From positions 1 to 64,000 of the forward strand of contig JADFNS010000006.1 of the NCBI GenBank assembly GCA_022563255.1: 64,000 nt of DNA, read 5' to 3'. The notes under the pieces were generated by a model, which was not told where the DNA came from, did not search any database, and saw only the letters and a program-made list of their open reading frames with translations. This document shows, piece by piece, positions 19,176-27,882 of the stretch; the stretch's first letter is position 1; each line of letters opens with the position of its first letter. The DNA comes from Pseudomonadota bacterium (GTDB lineage Bacteria; Pseudomonadota; Gammaproteobacteria; Steroidobacterales; Woeseiaceae). Position numbers and translations under genes: made by a program.

Positions 19176-19883
19176 TCAGTCGCGTCCGTCGGCGGCAACG
19201 AGCACGCCGTCGCATAACTCGAGCCCTCGATCGCAAAACGAAGCCACCCGGGCACTGTGTGTCGCCACGATCATGGTGCCCCCTGCCTGACGAACGAGTC
19301 CGTCAAGCAATTCGAGTACGCCTTCGGTTGTTTTGTCGTCGAGATTACCGGTCGGTTCATCGACGAGTAACAGCGAGGGCCTGTGGGCAATCGCCCTCGC
19401 TATCGCAACCCGCTGTTGTTCGCCGCCCGACAGCACGTCCGGGTAGCTGTTCTTTCGGTCCGCGAGCTCGATTGAGGCCAGAAGCTCCTCAATACGCTCG
19501 GCGATTTCCGGCTCTGATACGCCGTTAAGTTCGAGGACGAGCCGGATGTTATCCGCCACCGTCAGTGTCGATATGAGGTTGAACGCCTGATAGACGAAGC
19601 CAATGTGCTCACGCCGGAATAATGTCCGGTCGCGCTCGGACATGGCGGTGATATCCAGGCCCGCGACCTCGACCCGACCGGAATCGGGCTGATCGATGCC
19701 GCTGATGATATTCAGCAGTGTCGATTTGCCCGAGCCACTGCGGCCTTTGAGCGCAACCGTCTCGCCCCGAATGAACTCGGCATTGAGATTTTTGAGTACG
19801 GAGTGCAGCTGGTCACCTTCCCGAAAGCTGCGGCTGACGCCCTGGATGCAGACCTGGATGTCGTCTTGTATGCTGCTCGCCAT
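19176..19883 (-). CDS. ABC transporter ATP-binding protein (LolD/MacB-like)
   Basis: [23 protein letters not shown] (Walker A), [27 protein letters not shown]. Confidence 0.93.
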   Translation of the reverse strand: MASSIQDDIQVCIQGVSRSFREGDQLHSVLKNLNAEFIRGETVALKGRSGSGKSTLLNIISGIDQPDSGRVEVAGLDITAMSERDRTLFRREHIGFVYQAFNLISTLTVADNIRLVLELNGVSEPEIAERIEELLASIELADRKNSYPDVLSGGEQQRVAIARAIAHRPSLLLVDEPTGNLDDKTTEGVLELLDGLVRQAGGTMIVATHSARVASFCDRGLELCDGVLVAADGRD

Positions 19884-20017
19884 ATTCGGCTCAGTCTAAC
19901 GCCTGAATGAAACCGGGGTCGAACGTTATCAAAAAACATCCTATGTGAATGTTAAGGCTCGCAGCAGACTACACATGCTGAAATCGCAGCAAATCGGATC
20001 ATCGGCCTTGTGTCAGC

Positions 20018-20308
20018 ATGTCGCCCCAACCAAAATCAGTCGCTCTTATCGGCTCGTACCTACCGAGACAGTGCGGAATCGCGACCTTTACGGCTGATCT
20101 TGCCGCGGCGATTCTTGAGAACAACCCGAGAATTGATTGTCCTATCGTAGCTATGAATGATCGACGGGATGGCTACGAGTATCCGGACGAGGTGCAATTT
20201 CAAATCGGCCAAGACAATCTGAGCGAGTATCGTCTCGCTGCCAATTTCCTGAACCTGCGCGATCCGGAAGTAGTCTGCCTACAACACGAATTCGGGATAT
20301 TCGGCTGA
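20018..20308 (+). pseudogene. Glycosyltransferase family 4-like, N-terminal fragment
   Basis: SVALIGSYLPRQCGIATFTADLAAAI...VVCLQHEFGIFG* then no continuation. Confidence 0.65.
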
Positions 20309-21054
20309 AGGGCGCAAAAACTCTACCGAAACTATAGATTTGCCCATAATGCGATGCCACGTCCTTTTGCACCAAGCCCACGCATCGTCGGGCTGATAAC
20401 CGCTTTTAGAGTGCCGGAAAATTGCCGGGATCAGTCCTGACCCGTTATGACCTGTTAGGCACTTGCGTCCGCGAGCGTCTCCAGCATGCCTATTAATAAC
20501 AACTACTTATAAACGCCCAACTGCCTTCGGGAAGCAGTGCTCTATGTGCCGGTATCAAGCGCGCGCTATCTGTCGCGCACCGACATTGAGATGTCTTTGC
20601 AAAACGATCCTCAGCTGGATCCTAGATGCCACAGCTTGTTGTGATACCGCTGGTGAAAGGCGGCAACACAGTGTCAGTGGTGGTGCGTTAGCCGAGGATT
20701 TCGTCAGGCGAGGTCTAGGGGCCAATCACTTTAAGCGCGGGTCCTTCCTGGCCAACGAGCCGTACGGGGCTACGACGCTCGCTTTTCGTGTGTGTTTAGA
20801 AGTTGAAACACCCATTTCCGTTTCCGCACGATGCGGAAATCTAGGTGATCGGTGTGACAGACCGGTGCAATTTGGACGGCTGAGTTACAAACACTGGCGG
20901 GGACTGACGAGGTAAGTGACCCAAAAAGCGGCCGCTCGCGTGACAGGATTCTGACGGGCCGCAAATGACCCGAAGCCGACGTTCGGATCGTCGCGATAGG
21001 CCAAATACGCGGGTAGAATCCACGCAAGAACGATTTTGGTCGTCAGGAGGGGTT

Positions 21055-21663
21055 ATGAGACAAATCGTCGTAAAACTCTGCACGAGGATAATCTTGATAG
21101 CAGTAGTTGTTGGTGCGGGTTGGGTTCACGTCGTCTTGGCACAATCCACTGCCGATGAGCATCTCCCAGAGGGCTTAGGAATCGCGCAATTCACACCGTC
21201 GGATGAATTGATCTACCCTTCGGACACAGACAGGTGGGTAGTCGTTGGTGCGAGTATCGGAGGAGACTATTCTGAGACCGAGTTCGATCCAAGTAATCCA
21301 GGCCCTATCAGTGTGGTGCAATTGGAGCTGAACGCGTATACCTATCTGCTGGAAAATGGAAGGTATGCAGATGGAACAATGTTCCTCTTGTCCTTTTATC
21401 AGACTCAGGAAAAGCCCGAACCAGGCTTAAACGGATTCGTTCAGGGAGATCTTATGGCCCTCGAAATGCATGTCATCGATCGAGTGAAGTATCAGGATAA
21501 TCGTGGATTCTATATGTTCGCCGCCGACGAGCGCGGACCTAGTGCAATGCTTCCGGCTGGTAATGAATGCGTACAGTGCCACGCTGAACACGGAGTCTTC
21601 GACAGTACGTTTACCCAGTTCTACCCGACAATTCGTCATATCGTTACTCAAGGCCCGGAATAG
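21055..21663 (+). CDS. Cytochrome P460-family secreted haem protein
   Basis: Signal peptide; terminal NECVQCHAEHGVFDSTFTQFYPTIR (CXXCH) with upstream YPSDTDRWVVVGASIGG. Confidence 0.75.
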   Translation: MRQIVVKLCTRIILIAVVVGAGWVHVVLAQSTADEHLPEGLGIAQFTPSDELIYPSDTDRWVVVGASIGGDYSETEFDPSNPGPISVVQLELNAYTYLLENGRYADGTMFLLSFYQTQEKPEPGLNGFVQGDLMALEMHVIDRVKYQDNRGFYMFAADERGPSAMLPAGNECVQCHAEHGVFDSTFTQFYPTIRHIVTQGPE

Positions 21664-21690
21664 ACGATCTCCACCGACGGCGAATGACTG

Positions 21691-21890
21691 CTTTTGGCCG
21701 AGGCTGTGTGAAAACTCAAAATTGACCGCTTGAGATCGTTTCCACGCTAGACGAATTATCAGTTGAGGTCAGTTGCTTACTAACAGGACGTTATCGGCTC
21801 GTAAGCCAGTCAATAGCGTCTCACGTTGTATTTGAAGGCGACCTCTGGGGTGAGATTGTTTCGGAGTTTTCACACAGCCTCGGCCGAAAG
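21691..21890. mobile_element. MITE-like non-coding element with 27-bp terminal inverted repeats
   Basis: CTTTTGGCCGAGGCTGTGTGAAAACTC (21691-21717) and GAGTTTTCACACAGCCTCGGCCGAAAG (21864-21890), one mismatch; no ORF inside. Confidence 0.75.
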
Positions 21891-22180
21891 CGACCGTTCA
21901 ACGCAGTAATTTTGGAGTCTTCTGAGCGGCCGCTTTGTGGATGAATAAATAAGCTAGGGTGAACAGTGGACACTGACCGGAGCGGACAGCGGTTCTGAGC
22001 TAGAATCCTGCCTATGTATGGTGGAGAGTGGGCTGCTTTAGCTACAAGACCGGCAGTCGATCGTTTAGAAAAAAAATGAAGCGGCCAGCAAGAGTCGATC
22101 TAAAGCAGACGTACACGCCTTATATTGCACGACATCATATGTAGCACTTTTGCAGGATAATTATCCGCCGAGGAGTAGTC

Positions 22181-22813
22181 ATGCGTAGCAAGGGACTTTT
22201 CAACTGGATCGAAGTCTTTGAGACAGGCCTGTCCGCTGCAGAGCGGGTGTGGCGGATTATGATCTTCGTTTTTGTTGGCGGAAGCAGCGCTCTGACTGCA
22301 ATTATCGCTAAATCCGACCCGATTTTCGAGAATCTCGGGCCGATATATTGGATTGCGGTAGGTCTAATTACAGCAGTCGTAATTTCGGTAATTCTGTTTC
22401 TAATCAAGTCGTCTCACTTAAAAGACTCTGAAAGACATTTGAACAATGCATTGGCAAAGCCGCGAACTGCTATCAACCCACTTGCGCATAGTTTTTCTGA
22501 CTTGATTATTCCTGTCGAAGATCTAAGGTTGCCGACCTTACAGCTTCACGAAAATAAGCACTTCAAGAATAGTAAATTTGTTGGGCCAGCCGCACTGGCC
22601 ATCATAGGCGGCAATTACATCAACTCCGGGTTTATTGACTGTGGGGATGTAATAGCGCTGCCTGACAAGGTTCGTTTGACTGGAATTGTCGTATTGAAGA
22701 ATTGCACTGTTGAAGATTGTGAATTTATTCGAACAACGATTCTTGCAGACCAACGTACTGCAAAAGCGCTCGCTAGCGTACCCGGCGTGCAGATTAGGGG
22801 ACTCAGCGCATGA
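22181..22813 (+). CDS. Two-TM membrane protein with C-terminal beta-helix-like region
   Basis: TM segments IMIFVFVGGSSALTAII and IYWIAVGLITAVVISVILFLI; then GNYINSGFIDCGDVIALPDKVRLTGIVVLKNCTVEDCEFIRTTI. Confidence 0.55.
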   Translation: MRSKGLFNWIEVFETGLSAAERVWRIMIFVFVGGSSALTAIIAKSDPIFENLGPIYWIAVGLITAVVISVILFLIKSSHLKDSERHLNNALAKPRTAINPLAHSFSDLIIPVEDLRLPTLQLHENKHFKNSKFVGPAALAIIGGNYINSGFIDCGDVIALPDKVRLTGIVVLKNCTVEDCEFIRTTILADQRTAKALASVPGVQIRGLSA

Positions 22814-22894
22814 CAAATCGCCGTGACCCGAGGGCGACTGCCTGATATGAGCGCAGCCGAGAGTGGGCCGCCGTTCTGCGGTAGAATCCTGACT

Positions 22895-23092
22895 ATGGTG
22901 AGCTCGACCCACTGGACATCAAACACACCAATTGAATCTGGCTGGTATTGGTTCAGAGCCCGATCGCATCGGGCACTAATGCTTAGGATTGATGATCATG
23001 GTCTCGTTGATTCGCATGGAGAGTTCGACGGTATTCCGGCTGCCAAATTAGCCGGTGACTGGTGGACGCCGCAGATCCAGGTCGCTGACTAA
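22895..23092 (+). CDS. Small hypothetical protein (65 aa)
   Basis: MVSSTHWTSNTPIESGWYWFR...AAKLAGDWWTPQIQVAD; start site inferred, stop 1 nt before next GTG. Confidence 0.55.
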   Translation: MVSSTHWTSNTPIESGWYWFRARSHRALMLRIDDHGLVDSHGEFDGIPAAKLAGDWWTPQIQVAD

Positions 23093-23093
23093 C

Positions 23094-23699
23094 GTGAACA
23101 AACGTAGGGTTCAAGTCACCATTACGGTCGGCGCGCTCGTTGCTGCACTAGTTCATCTGATCTGGCCAGATATTGCGATCGACAGTGTGACTCTTGCATT
23201 ATTGCTGTTAGCAGCAATTCCGTGGCTTCTCCCACTTTTCAAGTCTGTGGAACTTCCCGGTGGTTGGAAACTCGAGTTCCGGGACTACGAAAGAGCAAAG
23301 AAAAACGCGCAATCCGCTGGCCTATTGGGAGTTCCAGAGGTGCCAGCTGCATCCGAGAAACATTTGCTCGAATCACTCGCGTACCAAGACCCGAACCTAG
23401 CTTTGGCCGAACTTCGCAACCAAATCGAACGACGGCTTCTCGAACTAGCCGCTATCGGAGGTGTTGATTTGAAAATCAGCGGGCTTGGATATCTTCTGAA
23501 GACTCTGGAGAAGCATAATCTACTGACGTCTGAACAGCAGAGCGTACTCGCTGAAATTACCGGAATGTTGAATGCAAGTATCCACGGAGGTGTAGTTAAT
23601 TATTTGGCGGTTGCATGGGTACTCGAGACCGGCCCGAAGCTTCTGCAAGGGCTCGACGTGCAAATTGAAAAAATCCGTCAAAGCAGTAACGACGCATAA
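23094..23699 (+). CDS. Membrane-anchored HEPN/DUF4145-like hypothetical protein
   Basis: Two N-terminal TM helices, VELPGGWKLEFRDYERAKK, then all-helical LRNQIERRLLELAAI...LLTSEQQSVLAEITGMLNASIHGG. Confidence 0.5.
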   Translation: MNKRRVQVTITVGALVAALVHLIWPDIAIDSVTLALLLLAAIPWLLPLFKSVELPGGWKLEFRDYERAKKNAQSAGLLGVPEVPAASEKHLLESLAYQDPNLALAELRNQIERRLLELAAIGGVDLKISGLGYLLKTLEKHNLLTSEQQSVLAEITGMLNASIHGGVVNYLAVAWVLETGPKLLQGLDVQIEKIRQSSNDA

Positions 23700-24061
23700 G
23701 AACACGACGGCGGAATGACCACTGACTGACATGATCACGGGCCGTCCCTGGCCGGTTGAACGCCGTTTCCCTGTCTCTTGATTCGACCAATTGCAATATT
23801 GGCGCCTTAATCTTGGGCATTGGCCCGTAGTATCCATAATTTTTTATCGTCCGATAGGCGAACGAGCAGCTTGTGACGTCTGCAGAATTTGTAAATATTG
23901 ATAGCCGGGTTCTAGTCCACTCTCACTGTAAGATTTTCTTCAGCTGCGCTTTCGATGCGTCTCTCTTGTTGGCTTTTCACCAATCCTGTGATCACGAGTT
24001 CAGAGCGTTAACGATGCCAATTGAGATGTGTGGAATAGTCCGGAAATATGCCGGAAAAACA

Positions 24062-24094
24062 AAAAGCTTTCAGAATAAATTCTGCAAGCTTTTG
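24062..24094 (-). terminator. Intrinsic terminator downstream (minus strand) of the tRNA-Glu remnant
   Basis: RC AAAAGCTTGCAGAATTTATTCTGAAAGCTTTTTGTTTTT: long stem followed by T-rich run. Confidence 0.75.
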
Positions 24095-24101
24095 AAATCA
24101 T

Positions 24102-24149
24102 TGGTACTCCCTGGGGATTCGAACCCCTGTTACCGCCGTGAGAGGGCAG
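24102..24149 (-). pseudogene. tRNA-Glu(CTC)-like 3' half (anticodon arm to CCA); 5' half absent
   Basis: RC CCTGCCCTCTCACGGCGGTAACAGGGGTTCGAATCCCCAGGGAGTACCA; upstream sequence does not provide D-arm or acceptor 5' strand. Confidence 0.75.
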
Positions 24150-24326
24150 GGTTTCGATTGTTAACCTCCATTTGAAGTCGCAACGCATTGTTCAACATCT
24201 TGAGAAGCGATGCTCTAACCTCCGGCCGATATGCAATAGAGGCAACGCTAAGCTGTAGGTGTTTCTGTAGGTACGATTTACAATAATAATATTTTTCATT
24301 ATTTATCAAAATGTTATGAAATAATT

Positions 24327-24417
24327 TGGCGGAGAGGGTGGGATTTGAACCCACGAAGGGCTACTAACCCTTGCTGGTTTTCAAGACCAGTGCATTCAAC
24401 CGCTCTGCCACCTCTCC
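24327..24417 (-). tRNA. tRNA-Ser(TGA)
   Basis: RC GGAGAGGTGGCAGAGCGGTTGAATGCACTGGTCTTGAAAACCAGCAAGGGTTAGTAGCCCTTCGTGGGTTCAAATCCCACCCTCTCCGCCA; long variable arm, encoded CCA. Confidence 0.96.
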
Positions 24418-24623
24418 GGTGTCAGGTCGAGCGCCGCGAATTGTGCTTGCAGTATTGGGAGGATTCAAGCCGTTCTAGCGAGTAATATTGAAAATAGTGC
24501 GAATGATCCCCACAATTTAGGGTCTGAACGCTCCGTGGCGGTCGCGAAAATAGTGATTAATATTTTAAGAAAAGTACATAAAGCAATGATAATACACTGT
24601 TTATATACAAGGAAAAAGGAACA

Positions 24624-24917
24624 ATGACTTCATCGCCCAAGTGGGGAATGCCTGCGGGAAGTCCGATTACGAATATTTTCGTAATCATTTTCGGCACGTT
24701 GGCGATAGGGGCGTCGATCGTGCTGGGTTTTTTCGCGTTGGTGATTATCGGCAGCATCATATTGGTACTGGCCGCAATCGTCGCACTGCGCCTGTGGTGG
24801 TTCAATCGCAAATTGCGCGGTCGTGCCAGGTCCAGCGCATCGCAGGCGCAAAATTCCAACGGCGGCATCATCGAAGGTGAATATCGGGTCGTTGCCGACG
24901 AGGACGATGACGAGTAA
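24624..24917 (+). CDS. Small membrane protein
   Basis: 97 aa with two TM helices and acidic tail. Confidence 0.6.
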   Translation: MTSSPKWGMPAGSPITNIFVIIFGTLAIGASIVLGFFALVIIGSIILVLAAIVALRLWWFNRKLRGRARSSASQAQNSNGGIIEGEYRVVADEDDDE

Positions 24918-25516
24918 TGTCGCATCCTATGTCCAAACCCAAGATCGATGTTGATCGTCGCCGCCGCCGTCGTCGTCGCCGAATCCAGATTGTCGTCATC
25001 TACTCTGCCATTGCGCTGGGTCTGGCGTGGTTTTTTGAATTGCAGGCAACTACGACCGTAATTTTTGTGCGTCATGCTGAAAAAGCGATGACGCCCGCAG
25101 ATGATCCTGGCTTGAGCGAAGCAGGGCAACGGCGCGCGGCAGAACTTGCAAGGCAGTTGCTTGATGCCGACGTTATCGCTGGCGTCGACGCGATCTATGC
25201 GACGCCGTATCGGCGTACCGAGGAAACAGCCATGGTGGTCGCCGAGGCTTTGGGGCTGGCAATTACCTCATACGATGCAGCCAATACCGAGACGATCATG
25301 GACCGGATCGTCAAGGATCACAAAGGCGAAATAATTCTCGTCGTTGGCCACAGCGATACGGTTCCGGCGATGATCGGGTTCATGGGCGCGAGCAAAAAAG
25401 TGCCTGCGATCGACGCAGGCGAATACGACAACATCTACATCGTTTCGATTCCCTGGTTTGGCAAGACCAAGACCATTCGCTTGCGTTACGGCGAGCCGTA
25501 CATCCCCGCGCAGTGA
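24917..25516 (+). CDS. Histidine phosphatase family protein
   Basis: TVIFVRHAEKAM (RHG motif variant), GLSEAGQRRAAELARQL, YATPYRRTEETA, LVVGHSDTVPAMI. Confidence 0.88.
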   Translation: MSHPMSKPKIDVDRRRRRRRRRIQIVVIYSAIALGLAWFFELQATTTVIFVRHAEKAMTPADDPGLSEAGQRRAAELARQLLDADVIAGVDAIYATPYRRTEETAMVVAEALGLAITSYDAANTETIMDRIVKDHKGEIILVVGHSDTVPAMIGFMGASKKVPAIDAGEYDNIYIVSIPWFGKTKTIRLRYGEPYIPAQ

Positions 25517-25581
25517 TTTCTCAGGCTACGACATAACCGCGACGTGTTTAAATGCACCTTGTAGCAGCACCTTGTAGAATA

Positions 25582-25658
25582 TGGTGCGCCCGGCAGGATT
25601 CGAACCTGCGGCCTCAAGGTTAGGAACCGTGCGCTCTATCCAACTGAGCTACGGGCGC
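25582..25658 (-). tRNA. tRNA-Arg(CCT)
   Basis: RC GCGCCCGTAGCTCAGTTGGATAGAGCGCACGGTTCCTAACCTTGAGGCCGCAGGTTCGAATCCTGCCGGGCGCACCA. Confidence 0.95.
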
Positions 25659-25720
25659 GGCGGGGGGATACTAGCAAACTGACAAGGGCTTCGTTGCTCC
25701 AGTAATGCCATAATGTCCGG

Positions 25721-26098
25721 ATGCAAGGTATTTTCGTCAGAACGCTCATTGCCATGCTAGGCCTGTTTCTGGCCTCGCGCATAGTGCCCGGCATCTGGAT
25801 TGAGGGCACGGGCAGTTTCATACTCGCGGCATTGTTGCTGGGCCTGGTCAACGCGTTCGTGCGTCCGGTCATGTTCCTCCTGACTTTGCCGTTGACGATA
25901 GTAACGCTTGGCCTGTTCGTCTTTGTTGTCAACGCGGCGATGTTTGGACTGGTCGCAGCGATGCTGGATAATTTTTCCGTCAGCGGATTCTGGTCCGCAC
26001 TTTTTGGAGCAATCATCGTGAGCATCACCGGTACTGTGGCGTCCTGGTATGTCGGCCCCAAAGGCCGATACGAAGTATTCGTTGTCCGACGGCGTTAA
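25721..26098 (+). CDS. Phage holin family (4-TM, YvlD/PF04020-like) membrane protein
   Basis: FLASRIVPGIWIEGTGSFILAALLLGLVNAFVRPVMFLLTLPLTIVTLGLFVFVVNAAMFGL. Confidence 0.85.
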   Translation: MQGIFVRTLIAMLGLFLASRIVPGIWIEGTGSFILAALLLGLVNAFVRPVMFLLTLPLTIVTLGLFVFVVNAAMFGLVAAMLDNFSVSGFWSALFGAIIVSITGTVASWYVGPKGRYEVFVVRRR

Positions 26099-26159
26099 CT
26101 GCTGGTCAGACGAACCTGTCTACAAATACACTTTGAATAATCTACTGCGGAGTCATCAG

Positions 26160-27872
26160 GTGAAACACAATACAGCACTGTTACTTATGGCCGTGAGCGG
26201 CCTGTTGCTCGCTTGCAACCCGCAAGATGCAAACATCGAATCGGACGACGCGCTTGCAGAAGCCGGTCGTGGATATTCCGCCGCTGAGGACGCAGCGCTG
26301 CAAATTGACGGCGAATACATGCGTGAAATTATCGTGGAGATTTCGGACGACAGCTACGAAGGCCGTGGGCCCGGCAGTCAGGGCGATGAGAAGGCGCGGC
26401 AGTATCTCGCCGAGCAAATGGCAGCACTGGGTCTGGAGCCTGGCGCTGCGGATGGCAATTGGCAGCAACCGTTTGATCTCGTCGGGATCAACGCGTCACA
26501 GCCGGATGGGTGGGTTTTCTCCGGTCACGGCACATCGCTGACACTGCAGCAGTGGGAGCAGTTCATTGTCGGTAGCGCCGTACAGGAAGAGCGCGCGGCA
26601 TTTTCCGATGCTGAGGTCGTTTTCGCGGGTTACGGCATTCGGGCGCCGGAGTACGACTGGGACGATTACAAAACTGTGGACGTCAAGGGCAAAGTCGTTT
26701 TGTTGATGAATAACGATCCGGACTGGGATCCCGAATTATTCGATGGCGAGACACGGCTTTGGTATGGCCGCTGGGATTACAAATACATGACGGCCGCCCG
26801 GCAAGGGGCCGTAGGCACCATCATCATCCACACATCGCCATCTGCGGGTTATCCTTTCCAGGTTGTGCAAACATCGTGGACTGGCGTGCAATACGAACTG
26901 CCGGCAGGGGATGAGCCACGCAGTCAAATCGCTGCATGGATCACCGAGGAAGCGGCGCGGAGCCTGGTCGAGATGGCCGGCATGGATCTGGATGAACTTC
27001 GGGAGCGGGCGTACAACCGTGATTTTGAACCGGTTCCGCTGGGTATCACGACGTCGATCGATATGGACGTTGAGATTACGCGAGTTCAGTCCGCGAACGT
27101 GCTTGGTCTGATCCCGGGCAGTGATTCTGAACTTAAAGACGAGGTCGTTATTTACACGGCACATCACGATCATCTGGGTATCGGCAAGCCGAACGCGGAT
27201 GGCGATGCGATCTACAACGGTGCGATGGACAACGGCACAGGCGTCGCGCAGGTAATGGCAATAGCCAGGGCGCTCAAGGCACTGCCAAAGGCGCCGCGGC
27301 GCTCTGTGTTGATCGCGCTCGTCGGCGCCGAGGAGCAGGGATTGCTTGGGTCGGAATACTATGCGACGCATCCGACCTTTGCGGCTGGAAGAATCGCCGC
27401 AAATATTAATTACGATGGCGGCAACATCTGGGGTCACGCTCATGACGTTACCTACGTCGGGCTCGGTAAGTCGTCGATCGATGAGATCGCAATATCGATT
27501 GCCGGAAAGCAGGGGCGGGTGGTCAAGCCTGATCAGTTCTCGGACAAGGGTTATTTCTATCGCTCGGATCAATTCAACTTCGCCAAGATCGGCGTGCCTG
27601 CGATGTATCTCAAGACTGGCACGGATTTTGTTGACCGTCCGGCGGAGTGGGGTCGCGAACAACAAGATCATTACACCTCAGTGAACTACCACCAGCCGTC
27701 AGATGAATACGATCCGAGCTGGAATTTCGACGGTATGGTTGACGATGCGCTGCTCGGCTTCTGGACCGGACTGACGATAGCGAACGCCGACGAGATGCCG
27801 GCATGGAACCCCGGTGACGAGTTTGAGGCGGCGCGCCTGAACGCGCTGGCCGCAAGCGATTCGACTGAATAG
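26160..27872 (+). CDS. M28-family metallopeptidase, lipoprotein
   Basis: GTG start, lipobox LLLAC; YTAHHDHLGIG, GAMDNGTGVAQ, VGAEEQGLLGSEYYA. Confidence 0.9.
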   Translation: MKHNTALLLMAVSGLLLACNPQDANIESDDALAEAGRGYSAAEDAALQIDGEYMREIIVEISDDSYEGRGPGSQGDEKARQYLAEQMAALGLEPGAADGNWQQPFDLVGINASQPDGWVFSGHGTSLTLQQWEQFIVGSAVQEERAAFSDAEVVFAGYGIRAPEYDWDDYKTVDVKGKVVLLMNNDPDWDPELFDGETRLWYGRWDYKYMTAARQGAVGTIIIHTSPSAGYPFQVVQTSWTGVQYELPAGDEPRSQIAAWITEEAARSLVEMAGMDLDELRERAYNRDFEPVPLGITTSIDMDVEITRVQSANVLGLIPGSDSELKDEVVIYTAHHDHLGIGKPNADGDAIYNGAMDNGTGVAQVMAIARALKALPKAPRRSVLIALVGAEEQGLLGSEYYATHPTFAAGRIAANINYDGGNIWGHAHDVTYVGLGKSSIDEIAISIAGKQGRVVKPDQFSDKGYFYRSDQFNFAKIGVPAMYLKTGTDFVDRPAEWGREQQDHYTSVNYHQPSDEYDPSWNFDGMVDDALLGFWTGLTIANADEMPAWNPGDEFEAARLNALAASDSTE

Positions 27873-27882
27873 GATCTTCAAG

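Noticed and set aside
21167-21180. CCCAGAGGGC match to the 17-bp insertion core
   Set aside because: Lies in the intact P460 coding frame (LPEGLG) with no insertion; chance match.
26736-27671. 311-aa minus-strand ORF
   Set aside because: Antisense to the M28 peptidase gene; no recognisable motifs.
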